A DNA stretch of 64,000 nt from Closterium sp. Naga37s-1. Its lineage: Eukaryota; Streptophyta; Zygnematophyceae; Desmidiales; Closteriaceae. Positions 55,483 through 64,000 of the stretch are shown here, one piece after another (position 1 is the stretch's first letter; every line of letters starts with the position of its first letter). The notes beneath the pieces were generated by a model. That model was not told where the DNA came from. It saw only the letters and a list, made by a program, of their open reading frames with translations, and did no database searches. The position numbers and the translations under genes were made by a program. The DNA is taken from the NCBI GenBank assembly GCA_947471745.1, contig CANJKZ010000934.1, positions 718,001-782,000 of the forward strand. The letters run 5' to 3'.

Positions 55483-58400
55483 ATGGCTACCCCTAGTGTT
55501 CTCGCCTTTGACGCTGAGGGTAGGGCCATTGACTTTGAGGTCTGGGTAGATGACCTGCAGCTGTTCTTACAGTGCGATAGGGCAGACGGCCTCTCTCTCT
55601 TTGACCTCACCTCTGGCACCTCCACTGCCCCTGCTGCTGATGCTGACGCCACTGCTCGCTCCCAGTGGGCCACGCGCGACGCTGCTGCACGTCTTGCTGT
55701 GCGTCGCCACCTCCCTACCTCCGAGCGTGCGCACTTTAGTCAGTACAAGAGTGCTCAGACCTTGTACGACGCTGTAGTTGCGCGCTACTCCTCCCCTGCC
55801 ACTGCTGCACTGAGCCGTCTCATGCTACCGTACCTCTTTCCTGATCTTGCTGCCTTTCCCACAGTCACTGACCTCATTACGCACCTCCGCACTAGTGACA
55901 CTCGCTACCGCGCTGCACTCCCTCCTGACTTCTGCGCCAGGAACCCCCCCCCCATGTACATCACTCTTTACTACATAGTCACTCGCCTTCCTGACTCCCT
56001 TCGCGTAGTCAGGGACCACTTTCTCTCTGTCTGTCCCACCACTCTCACTGTTGACCTCCTCGAGAAGTCCCTCCTAGCGGCCGAGAAGAGCATAGTCGCT
56101 GTAGGGGCCTCTCGTGGTGACCCGCGCACCCCCATCTTTGAGGGGTGTTCCCCCTCCCCCCTTCTGCCCTCTGTTGCCTCTGCTGCTGCGGCCGACCTCC
56201 TTGTTCTTGAGTCGGTCGGTGCGGCGTCTGCCCCTAGCGGGAGACGCCGCTCTGGCAAGGGCAAGGGGGGCAAGGGCGCTGGAGGAGCGAGCGGGGGCGG
56301 TGGAGGTGGAGGTGGCGGCAGTTGGGGGAGTGGGGGTGGCGGTGGGAGTGGAGGTGGGGGTGGAGGGGTCGGTGGCGGCAGTGGAGGTGGAGGTGGCGGC
56401 GGCGGTGGCGGTGGGAGCGGAGGTGGCGGAGGTGGCGGAGGTGGAGGCGGCGGCGGAGGCGGAGGCGGCGGCAGTAGCGGAGGCGGCGGAGGCGTCGGAG
56501 GCGGCGGGGGTGGCGGTGGTGCTGGTCGCGGGTCTTCGCAGAGGAGTGGCTCCGGTGGTGGCTCGCGCCAGCAGCAGCAGCGTGGTCGTGACACCCTGTC
56601 CCCTCAGCAGCTTCGTGAGTGGTACACTGCGCGTCAGCGGGGTGGGGGTTTTGGTCCGTGCTCCTACGTTTTGCGCACTGGCGACCGTGCGGGTGAGCAG
56701 TGTGGGGGTGCCCACCCCACCCAGCGCTGCTTTGGCCGCCTGACGGACGCGTGGCGTCACCAGTTCCCGGAGGCCTCCGAGATCCCTCGCTGGGGCGAGC
56801 TGTCTAGGGCGGGTGTTGCCATCTATGATCTTGACTTTGATGCTATTCTCTCTGCCATGTATGCTGTGTCTATTAGTGATGAGGGTGACTGTTACCGGTG
56901 TTTCCCGCCCGATCCGGGCATTGAGACTGCTGCTCTAGGTCCTGGTGAGGCTGCTGCCCTAGGTGCTTGCGACGCTGCTGCTCTAGGTGCTCGTGTGTCT
57001 GCGTCCTCAGGTACTGGTGAGTCTGCGCTCTCAGGTACTGCGTCGGCTTCGGCCTCCCTCACCTTCACCCTTGACTCTGGGGCGTCTCGCTCCTTCTTTC
57101 GGGACCGCACCACACTCACACCGCTGAGTCGACCGGTTGCAGTGTCTCTGGCTGACCCCTCTGGGGGTCCTGTCCTGTCTCGCTTCTCCACAGTCCTCCC
57201 GTGTCCGGCGGCTCCCTCTGGCACCCTGTCTGGTCTCTACCTCCCCTCGTTCTCTACGAACCTGGTGAGTGGTGCTGACCTACAGGATGCGGGGGTCCAC
57301 CAGTTCACTCCTGCACGTCAGAGAGTGACCCACTGTACAGAGGCTGGCACAGGCCGACACCTGGCTACGTTCACCCGTCAGCCGGGGTCGAGCCTGTACA
57401 CTCTGACCACTGCGTCTCCTCCAGTTGCTGAGTCTGGTAGGGTAGTTACGTCGGGTCAGGTGTTTGCTGCGGCGTCCAGGTCTGGTCCTGAGTCTGCCCC
57501 CTGTTCGTGTCGTCTCCTGTCTCACGAGACTCTCCTCTGGCACCACCGCCTTGGCCACCCCTCTCTGCTTCGGCTCAGAGGTATGGCCTCCCGTCTTCTT
57601 GTGTCCGGTCTCCCCCGGTCCCTCCCTCCCCTTCCTCAGGGCCCTGGCCCTGCCTGTGTCCCCTGTGTCGAGGGGCGCCTGCGTGCTGCCCCTCACTCCT
57701 CCCAGTTTCCTCCGACAGAGGCCCCGTTGCAGACACTTCACATGGACGTGTGGGGCCCAGCCCGCGTCCGTGGACAGGGTCACGAGCGCTACTTCCTGCT
57801 CGTTGTTGACGACTACTCGCGTTACACCACAGTCTTCCCCTTGCGCAGCAAGGGTGATGTCACTGAGGTGCTGATCGACTGGATCCGCGCAGCTCGTCTC
57901 CAGCTCAGGCAGAGCTTCGGCTCGGACTTTCCTGTTCTGCGTCTGCACTCGGACAGAGGCGGAGAGTTCTCCTCTGGCCTTCTGCGTGCCTACTGTCGTG
58001 CACGGGGCATCCGTCAGACCTTCACGCTTCCGGACTCACCGCAGCAAAATGGGATTGCTGAGCGCCGCATTGGCATGGTCATGGACGTCGCTCGTACGTC
58101 TATGATGCATGCGGCTGCCCCCCATTTTCTGTGGCCGTTTGCAGTGAGGTACGCGGCGCATCAGATCAACCTCCACCCCAGGGTCTCCAGGCCGGAGACC
58201 TCCCCAGCCTTGCTGTGGACGGGGAAGGTTGGCGATGCGTCGGCGTTCCGGGTCTGGGGATCTCGGGCGTTTGTCCGCGACCTGTCTGCGGACAAACTAT
58301 CCCCTCGTGCTGCTCCTTGCGTCTTCCTGGGGTTCCCCCCTGACGCGCCTGGGTGGCAGTTTTACCACCCCACCTCTCGCCGTGTTCTGTCCTCCCAGGA

Positions 58401-61400
58401 CGTCACGTTTGACGAGTCGGTCCCCTACTACCGCCTCTTCCCCTACCGCACTCCGTCCCTCCCCCCACCCCCACTCTTCCTGGTACCAGGTCCCCCCCAG
58501 GTAGACCCCCTCCCCCCTCAGGGTCCTGCCCCTTCAGGTGTGTCCCAGGTAGACGCAGTCGAGCCTGTCGAGGTCACTGGTGACTCTGGTGCTGCTGAGG
58601 GTGCTGAGGCTGGGGGTGCTGTACCTGGGGGTGCGGAGCCTAGGGGTGCTGGGCCTGGGGGTGCTACGTCTGGGGGTACTGAGCCTAGGGGTGCTGAGCC
58701 TGGGGGTGCTGAGCCTAGGGGTGCTGAGCCTGGGGGTGCTGAGCCTGGGGGTGCTGAGCCTAGGGGTGCTGAGCCTGGGGGTGCTGAGCCTAGGGGTGCT
58801 ACGTCTGGGGGTGCTGAGCCTAGGGGTGCTACGCCTGGGGGTGCTGAGCCTGGAGGTGCTCCGCCTGGAGGTTCTCCGAGTGCTTCGTCTCGCCGGGAGC
58901 CACTTTCTCCACAGGAGCTGCGTGAGTGGTTTGCCCGGCGCTGGAGGCGTGCTGCTGGTGCTGGAGGTCCTTCGGCTGCTGAGGGTGCTGCGGTCGCGGG
59001 TCCCGGAGGTGCTCGTCCTGGGTGCACTGGAGCTGGTGCTGCTGAGGGTGCTGGCGCTGAGACTACCGCTGGCAGTCCTACTGGGGGTGCTCCTGGTGCT
59101 GCTGGAGGTTCTGGAGCTACTGGTGGTGCTGCTGGAGCGGGTGCTCCTACTGAGGGTTCTGGTGCTGTCCCTGCTGCTTCTAGCGTCGCCGCGCGGCCTC
59201 GACCGTACTTCGTTCCACTCCTGCAGCAGGTTCTTGGTCTTCCACCTTCTACTGGTCCTCCTCCTCCCTTAGAGTGTCCAGAGCCTGTCTCGTCCCAGCT
59301 ACAGTTGCAGCCTACCTCCCCTTTGCCTGCTCCTTCTCCCTACACTGGTCCTACTGGAGGTCTGGCTGAGCGTCGTGAGCCTGCGTCTCGCCCTGCGTCG
59401 CCTGTCCGTGCTGCTCGCACTAGTGGTCGCGGTTCGCGTCAGCGTCCTCCTCCTGTCCCTGGCACGCACCGGATGTCTCTGCGTCCGTCCACTGCTCCTC
59501 TGCGTGCCCCTTTGCCTTCTCCTCTTGAGTCCTCTCTTCCTGCTCTTGCCGACCCGGAGTCGGACTCTCTTCGTGCTGCCAGTCCTACTGTCACGCGTCT
59601 CCTTGCTACTGTTGTCACTGACCCTTCTTTCGAGTCTACTGCTGCGTCTGCTCTCGTTACTGAGCTCGTCGACTTTGCTGCTCGCTGTCGCTTAGACTAC
59701 GCTGCTAGTCTTGTCGCTGAGTCTGAGTCTGTCTGTCCTCCGTCCGTCGGGGGTGAGTGTGCCCTTGGCACGGACGTCCTTGAGGACAGGCAGGAGGAGT
59801 TCCAGTGTCTGGCAGCTGCCTCACCCCATCTCGTGTCCGTACTGCTTACCCCTGAGGGAGACCCGGATGCACTTGACATCCCGACTCCGCGCTCTTACGC
59901 GGAGGCGATAGAGGGTCCCTACTCCTCTCAGTGGCAGGCAGCTATGGATGCAGAGATGGCTTCCTGGAAGTCCACAAGCACCTACGTTGACGCTGTCCCC
60001 CCTCCTGGGGCGAACATCGTCAGTGGCATGTGGATCTTCAGGGTGAAGCGGCCGCCGGGTTCTCCGCCTGTCTTCAAGGCGCGTTACGTGGCTCGTGGCT
60101 TCAGTCAGCGGCAGGGAGTTGACTACTTTCAGACCTTCTCCCCCACCCCGAAGATGACAACTCTTCGGGTACTGCTGCACGTTGCTGCTCACCGTGACTA
60201 CGAGCTGCACTCTCTTGACTTCAGCACAGCTTTCTTGCAGGGCAGCCTGCACGAGGAGATCTGGCTGCGTCGCCCACCTGGCTTCACTGGGTCTTTCCCT
60301 TCTGGTACCCAGTGGAGTCTCCGGCGTCCAGTCTACGGTCTCCGCCAGGCGCCACGTGAGTGGCACGACACACTGAGGACTACACTTGCGGCTCTTGGGT
60401 TTGCTCCTTCTACTGCCGACCCGTCGCTGTTTCTACGCACCGACACCTCTCTGCCGCCGTTCTACATCCTCGTGTACGTCGACGACTTGGTCTTTGCCAC
60501 AGCTGACACTGCTGGACTCGCCTACGTGAAGTCCGAGCTGCAGAAGAGACACACGTGCACAGACCTGGGTGAACTGCGCAGCTACCTTGGCTTGCAGATC
60601 ACCCGGGACAGAGCACGCCGCACCATTACCCTGACTCAGTCACACATGGTGCAGCAGGTCCTTCAGCGCTTCGGCTTCACGTACTCCTCGCCTCAGGCCA
60701 CTCCTCTGTCTACTCGCCACTCGCTCTCAGCTCTGCCTTCGGATGAGTCCGTAGAGTCGAGTGGCCCGTACCCAGAGCTTGTTGGCTGCCTCATGTACCT
60801 GATGACCTGCACACGACCTGACCTTGCATACCCTCTTAGCATTCTTGCACGCTATGTTGCTCCTGGGAGACACAGACCAGAGCACATGGCTGCAGCGAAG
60901 AGGGTGTTGCGCTACTTGTGCAGTACGTCGGGCATGGGGCTAGTGCTTGGAGGGCGGAGTCCAGTGGTCCTCACTGGGCACGCGGACGCTTCTTGGGCTG
61001 ACGACCAGGCTACGCAGCGGTCGTCACAGGGTTACACCTTCAGCCTTGGTTCCGGCTCTGTTTCGTGGCGGGCTACTCGCTCGTCTTCTGTTCTTGGCTC
61101 GAGTTGTGAGGCTGAGATCTACGCCGGGGCCATGGCTGCACAGGAGCTTCGCTGGCTCACCTACCTGCTGACCGACCTTGGAGAGCCGCCTCGTTCTCCT
61201 CCAGTCCTGTACGTAGACAACAAGGCCGCCTTGTGTCGAGAGCAGCGACTGGAGCACAGAACAAAGCACATTGCTCTCCGCTACTTCCTTGCTCGTGAGC
61301 TACAGCAACGTGGTCAGTTGCGGCTAGCGTACGTGGCCTCTGAGGCCAACACTGCTGATGTCTTCACCAAGGCACTTCCGCCTTGTGATCATCAGCGCTT

Positions 61401-61452
61401 CTGCACTCAGCTGGGTCTTGTGCCCGTCTTGCCTCACTTGCTCTCCTCTTGA
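55483..61452 (+). CDS. Copia Gag-Pol polyprotein, uninterrupted
   Basis: 1989 residues in one frame; start chosen at MATPSVLAFDAEGRAIDF because the homologous Gag start is conserved in the other copies. Gag about 1-260; glycine-rich stretch about 265-352; zinc motif C393-X13-C407-X3-H411-X4-C416; protease DSGAS at 531-535; pre-integrase HHRLGH near 687 with CVPC; integrase catalytic triad D755, D824, E860 (D-D-35-E); proline and GGAEP-rich linker about 985-1270; reverse transcriptase with YVDD at 1665-1668; RNase H with DNK at 1912. Compared with the copy at 1871-7943 (DNKAMLALC), this protein reads DNKAALC, a two-codon deletion beside a catalytic Asp that may weaken RNase H. Otherwise all expected residues are present. 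Confidence 0.93.
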   Translation: MATPSVLAFDAEGRAIDFEVWVDDLQLFLQCDRADGLSLFDLTSGTSTAPAADADATARSQWATRDAAARLAVRRHLPTSERAHFSQYKSAQTLYDAVVARYSSPATAALSRLMLPYLFPDLAAFPTVTDLITHLRTSDTRYRAALPPDFCARNPPPMYITLYYIVTRLPDSLRVVRDHFLSVCPTTLTVDLLEKSLLAAEKSIVAVGASRGDPRTPIFEGCSPSPLLPSVASAAAADLLVLESVGAASAPSGRRRSGKGKGGKGAGGASGGGGGGGGGSWGSGGGGGSGGGGGGVGGGSGGGGGGGGGGGSGGGGGGGGGGGGGGGGGGSSGGGGGVGGGGGGGGAGRGSSQRSGSGGGSRQQQQRGRDTLSPQQLREWYTARQRGGGFGPCSYVLRTGDRAGEQCGGAHPTQRCFGRLTDAWRHQFPEASEIPRWGELSRAGVAIYDLDFDAILSAMYAVSISDEGDCYRCFPPDPGIETAALGPGEAAALGACDAAALGARVSASSGTGESALSGTASASASLTFTLDSGASRSFFRDRTTLTPLSRPVAVSLADPSGGPVLSRFSTVLPCPAAPSGTLSGLYLPSFSTNLVSGADLQDAGVHQFTPARQRVTHCTEAGTGRHLATFTRQPGSSLYTLTTASPPVAESGRVVTSGQVFAAASRSGPESAPCSCRLLSHETLLWHHRLGHPSLLRLRGMASRLLVSGLPRSLPPLPQGPGPACVPCVEGRLRAAPHSSQFPPTEAPLQTLHMDVWGPARVRGQGHERYFLLVVDDYSRYTTVFPLRSKGDVTEVLIDWIRAARLQLRQSFGSDFPVLRLHSDRGGEFSSGLLRAYCRARGIRQTFTLPDSPQQNGIAERRIGMVMDVARTSMMHAAAPHFLWPFAVRYAAHQINLHPRVSRPETSPALLWTGKVGDASAFRVWGSRAFVRDLSADKLSPRAAPCVFLGFPPDAPGWQFYHPTSRRVLSSQDVTFDESVPYYRLFPYRTPSLPPPPLFLVPGPPQVDPLPPQGPAPSGVSQVDAVEPVEVTGDSGAAEGAEAGGAVPGGAEPRGAGPGGATSGGTEPRGAEPGGAEPRGAEPGGAEPGGAEPRGAEPGGAEPRGATSGGAEPRGATPGGAEPGGAPPGGSPSASSRREPLSPQELREWFARRWRRAAGAGGPSAAEGAAVAGPGGARPGCTGAGAAEGAGAETTAGSPTGGAPGAAGGSGATGGAAGAGAPTEGSGAVPAASSVAARPRPYFVPLLQQVLGLPPSTGPPPPLECPEPVSSQLQLQPTSPLPAPSPYTGPTGGLAERREPASRPASPVRAARTSGRGSRQRPPPVPGTHRMSLRPSTAPLRAPLPSPLESSLPALADPESDSLRAASPTVTRLLATVVTDPSFESTAASALVTELVDFAARCRLDYAASLVAESESVCPPSVGGECALGTDVLEDRQEEFQCLAAASPHLVSVLLTPEGDPDALDIPTPRSYAEAIEGPYSSQWQAAMDAEMASWKSTSTYVDAVPPPGANIVSGMWIFRVKRPPGSPPVFKARYVARGFSQRQGVDYFQTFSPTPKMTTLRVLLHVAAHRDYELHSLDFSTAFLQGSLHEEIWLRRPPGFTGSFPSGTQWSLRRPVYGLRQAPREWHDTLRTTLAALGFAPSTADPSLFLRTDTSLPPFYILVYVDDLVFATADTAGLAYVKSELQKRHTCTDLGELRSYLGLQITRDRARRTITLTQSHMVQQVLQRFGFTYSSPQATPLSTRHSLSALPSDESVESSGPYPELVGCLMYLMTCTRPDLAYPLSILARYVAPGRHRPEHMAAAKRVLRYLCSTSGMGLVLGGRSPVVLTGHADASWADDQATQRSSQGYTFSLGSGSVSWRATRSSSVLGSSCEAEIYAGAMAAQELRWLTYLLTDLGEPPRSPPVLYVDNKAALCREQRLEHRTKHIALRYFLARELQQRGQLRLAYVASEANTADVFTKALPPCDHQRFCTQLGLVPVLPHLLSS
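58606..58870 (+). repeat. Coding minisatellite GGTGCTGAGCCTGGG (GGAEP)n
   Basis: About 17 units of 15 bp in the linker between integrase and reverse transcriptase, alternating GGAEP and RGAEP. Related arrays with other copy numbers lie at 4690-4920 and 48220-48450. Confidence 0.9.
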
Positions 61453-61666
61453 CCTTGCCTGTACTCTCACATATATATATACCTGCTCTTGCTTGTCTAG
61501 CTTTATATATATATGTGTGTACTCTTGCATGTGAACTGGCCGTGTGGCCTTGACCCTGTGCTCGGACTGTGTGGTGACTTTGTGATCCACCCTGAGCTTG
61601 CTTTGCTTTACTTTGCTTGACTGGTCTTGTGACCCCTTGTTCTCCCCCACTTTGCCTATGGGGGTG
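61453..61666 (+). other. 3' untranslated region of the young copia with polypurine tract
   Basis: Contains ATATATATATA blocks and the words GTGATCCACCCTGAGCTTG, shared with the 3' ends of the copia at 1680-1760 and the non-autonomous element near 12190; ends in the purine tract. Confidence 0.7.
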
Positions 61667-61798
61667 TGTCAGAACATTATAGCTTATGCTGTTGTGTAGG
61701 CTATAGTGGGGTATTCCATAGGGGGTACAACCAATTAGGGTTTCATATTTGTACTCACTTCATTTCATAGTTCATTCATTCTTGTTCAAATCTTCTCA
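61667..61798 (+). repeat. 3' LTR of the young copia
   Basis: 132 bp, identical to 54275-54406. Confidence 0.97.
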
Positions 61799-62560
61799 AG
61801 GTCAACGCAATATTGGGAGATGTCAATCTCTCTTTGGAGGTAATTCGTAGTCAGGAGAAATTGTAGGCTTGCTGCTCCAAAGTCCGACGGTGGGATCGTT
61901 GTTTGGATTTGGCGTGATTGGCTCAATGGGTCTGAATGGGGAAAAATGAATGTTGTCGTAGTAGTGGAATTGTCTGCGCCGAGTCATGCAATTCATGATC
62001 GTGCTTTTCCCCTTGTCCTTGACAGAGATGCACGGAGGGGTGCGAGATGTGCTTACGACAGCGGGAGGCGAGTTTGTCGTGACAACTTGAGGCGCGTTTG
62101 TAGGTGGTGCCGAAGGGCGAGAGAGGCATGACTGTTGATGCAGGAAGACGGGTGAGTCTTCATGACGTTTTTTTTTTTTTTTTTTTTTTGCGGCCATTGT
62201 ATGTCCCACTTTCTGTCTTCTTGCCATTGCTTTGCATGTATTCCCAAGAAGACTGCGCGGGAGCCCCCGGAGTCTTGAAGGAGCGAACAACGAGTTGCTC
62301 GATGGTTGACAAGTTCCGGATGAGGACGGTGTAAGCGAGGAGAGATTCGTTGTAGAAGATTGCCTTCTCCTGGTCAGTGCCTTCGATTGGGAAGGTAAGA
62401 GTTCCGTCGTAGTACATCCAGATTGCGCAGTTTGAGCAAGTAGCTCAAATTCAAAACTCCACGTGTAGAAGTCTCTGCCGTCGAAGAGTGTTGATGCCTC
62501 TAGTTTTGATGGCGTGAGGAAGTTGTTCTGCAGAGACACTTATACTTCGGAATATGCTCG
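61799..62560 (-). pseudogene. Host copia remnant, Gag side, right of the young insertion
   Basis: Minus strand from 62539: MSLQNNFLTPSKLEASTLFD, GRDFYTWSFEFELLAQ, a typical copia Gag opening. After a frame change it continues MYYDGTLTFPIEGTDQEKAI, NESLLAYTVLIRNLSTIEQL (62417 to about 62200). A run of 22 T (62168-62189) and another frame change follow, to PPKRD near 61825. Read across the 54275-61798 insertion it continues into the protease at 54.2 kb, so both flanks are one interrupted element. Confidence 0.6.
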
Positions 62561-62971
62561 TTATTGTTCGTGAGCAGGTGCTGAAGCTTGACGATTGTCA
62601 AAGGTAAAAGACCTCTCGGTGTTGACTTTACGATTTTCTCCAGGGAGGGGAAGACCTTCGACTCCTCTGGCGTAGCTTGAGCTGTCGATGCTCATGGTAT
62701 GATGGCTCTCAAGGGCGCTGATTCCCGTGATAAGTTGCTCAACGACATTGGCGTCAGCATATGTGGCCGTTGAAGGCACATTCGTAGTTGGTGGTGTCAG
62801 AATCCCAACCACTAGACCATTGGGATAAAAGGGCTTGTTAAGTAGCGGGTCAGTGCGCCCATAACCCCCCAGGACAACGAGCATGTAACCCTTCCCTAGG
62901 ATCAATCGGGGATCACCAGTGGACCTCTGACACCCCCCCGCACTGGGATGCCCGAAGTGCACACACTGGGA
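62561..62971. other. 5' flank of host copia; short tRNA-like word
   Basis: A minus-strand frame (62561-62962) is open but unrecognised. On the minus strand 62801-62825 reads TGGTCTAGTGGTTGGGATT inside it, which resembles the D-arm of a Glu-type tRNA; no B-box or closing stem follows. Confidence 0.35.
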
Positions 62972-63189
62972 TGTTAGAATAGTAGCTAGGAGCCATGGCT
63001 AGGGTATGAGCTAGACATGAGTGTCGAGAGAATTGAGGCAAAGGGAAATCGAGAGAAGGAGGGTTTCACTATAGCAAAGCAAGAACATATATGGGAAGGA
63101 GGAGGGTGCACCACCAAAACAAGAAGCATATAGCTACACTAGGGTCTACTGTAGGCAGGTATATTAATGTATACAAATACATTTCAACA
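62972..63189 (-). repeat. 3' LTR of the third non-autonomous element
   Basis: 218 bp with TG/CA ends; its pair is not in the window. Confidence 0.65.
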
Positions 63190-63269
63190 CACCCCCTAGC
63201 TGCCTACAGTTAGAAACATGTGCAACAACACCCCCTGAAGGGGTACACCAAGCGCAGCGGAGGAAGGAG

Positions 63270-63517
63270 AGGGAAATTGAAGAGGAGGGAGCATGAGAGT
63301 AGAGGAGGTGGTGGGTGGCGGCTGAAGCTGCTGGCACACGAGCAACTGGCACACTGGCAAATGGAGCAACTGGCACACGGGCAACTGGAGTAACTGGCTC
63401 CGCGGCTAAGTGAGCGGCTGGAGCAACTGACTCACGGGCGACAGGAGCAACGGGCTCACGGGCAACTGACGCATCGGTCTCACGGGCGACTGGAGCTGCT
63501 GGCTTCACGGCGTCCAC
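63270..63517 (-). CDS. Possible short VAPVARE-repeat peptide
   Basis: Minus-strand frame from ATG at 63517 reads MDAVKPAAPVARETDASVAR, then PVAPVARESVAPAAH and VTPVARVPVAPFASVPVARV before losing the pattern. The repeat is shared with the element at 10844-12401, where the frame is interrupted. A conserved repeat alone does not show translation, so I give this low confidence. Confidence 0.25.
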
Positions 63518-63689
63518 CCCCCTACAACTTCCCCCATTCCCCCAAACCTCCCTATCACACCCCTCAGCATCCCTACCGCCACTCCCTCATCTCCCCAACA
63601 CCCTCCCCCCCCCCCCACAGCGGCATGTGCAGTAGTGGGAGAGAGAGGAGGAGAGGCAGCAGCAGTTCACTCAAACCCGCCACCCCCAT

Positions 63690-63945
63690 ACCCTACCCCA
63701 CACTGCTGCACCCACAGCAGGGGGATGGAGGAGAAAGGGGGGGGAGGGGGGGGAGGGCGGGGGGGCTGGTGCTGCAGATCCCCTCCCCCCCACTGCTGCA
63801 CCCGCAGCAGGGGGATGGAGGAGAAGGGGGGGGGTGGGGGGGGGCTGATGCTGCAGATCCCCTCGCCCCACTACTGCACCCGCAGCAGGGGGTGGAGGAG
63901 AAGGGGGGGGGGGGGGGGGGGGGGGTGGGGCTGCTGGCTTGGTGA
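63690..63945 (+). repeat. ~80-105-bp tandem repeat with G runs
   Basis: Three units, each with CACTGCTGCACCC(A/G)CAGCAGGGGG, ATGGAGGAGAA, a long G run and GCTGCAGATCCCCTC. Confidence 0.85.
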
Positions 63946-64000
63946 CGAAGCAGAGCAGCGGGGCGCTGGAGGTGCAAACCCCCCACCCAACACCACTCCT

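Larger units (their letters stand above)
54275..61798 (+). mobile_element. Young, structurally complete Ty1/copia retrotransposon
   Basis: Identical 132-bp LTRs at 54275-54406 and 61667-61798. A perfect 5-bp target duplication AGGTC lies at 54270-54274 and 61799-61803. Primer site TGGTATCGAGCAGG at 54407-54420 (initiator tRNA-Met type), polypurine tract ending TATGGGGGTG at 61666, and one uninterrupted 1989-codon frame. Total 7524 bp. Identical LTRs mean it inserted very recently. It is the most likely source of enzymes for the non-autonomous elements here, apart from a two-codon deletion in RNase H. Confidence 0.95.
62972..64000 (-). mobile_element. Third non-autonomous LTR element, partial (runs off the window)
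   Basis: Minus-oriented 3' LTR of 218 bp at 62972-63189 (TGTTGAAATG...TTCTAACA on the minus strand), with a polypurine tract (GCTAGGGGGTG) just inside it. The interior (63190 on) shares with 11590-12120 the GGGGGGTGG(A/C)CGCCGTGA stretch and the repeat encoding VAPVARE. The 5' end lies beyond the window. Its LTR differs from those of the first two family members. Confidence 0.7.

Noticed and set aside
54692..55549. 285-codon Ala/Pro/Arg frame upstream of copia Gag
   Set aside because: It is the GC-rich leader array; it overlaps the Gag start out of frame and has no counterpart in sister elements.

Overview
This looks like nuclear DNA of a streptophyte green alga, most likely a zygnematophyte of the Closterium type; the genus is my inference. 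Three things point there: short plant-type GT-AG introns, a CHASE-domain (cytokinin-receptor class) hybrid histidine kinase, and a very high load of Ty1/copia elements with unusually short LTRs (about 131-143 bp) and tRNA-Met-type primer sites. I see no bacterial operons, rRNA genes, complete tRNA genes or CRISPR arrays.

Layout. (1) 1-560: degenerate 27-bp repeat related to 41.3-41.8 kb. (2) 667-10034: a three-level insertion stack. A TA-flanked MITE-like element is split by a non-autonomous LTR element (951-9818), which is split by a full-length but inactivated minus-strand copia (1511-8919). (3) 10.04-10.84 kb: AT-rich island, then a second non-autonomous LTR element (10844-12401). (4) 13.8-37.74 kb: a large inverted duplication of a CHASE histidine kinase gene. 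The plus-strand copy (about 15.0-20.3 kb) is truncated. The minus-strand copy (37.0 to 21.76 kb) retains exons for TM1, CHASE, TM2, HisKA, HATPase and receiver domains. One of its CHASE introns holds a non-LTR retrotransposon with a restriction-like endonuclease (about 28.6-34.1 kb) bordered by (GA)n. Several exons of both copies exist as tandem partial or complete duplicates, and one splice donor has become an 18-copy minisatellite. (5) 37.8-41.8 kb: no recognisable gene; a tRNA-derived SINE-like repeat and other low-level repeats. (6) 41.8-44.1 kb: decayed gag/protease/pre-integrase of a second copia lineage. (7) 44283-53084: two copia 5' parts of one family fused tail to tail, with LTRs pointing outward. 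(8) 53.09-62.96 kb: a decayed minus-strand copia split by a very young, structurally complete copia (54275-61798) with identical LTRs, a perfect 5-bp target duplication and one 1989-residue open frame. (9) 62972 to the end: 3' LTR and inner part of a third non-autonomous LTR element.

The only host gene I can name is the histidine kinase. The rest is a layered record of transposition. The young copia could supply proteins in trans to the non-autonomous elements, which share its LTR/primer-site organisation. Exon borders and start codons were placed by eye from splice motifs; frame breaks were judged against the better-preserved copies inside this window.
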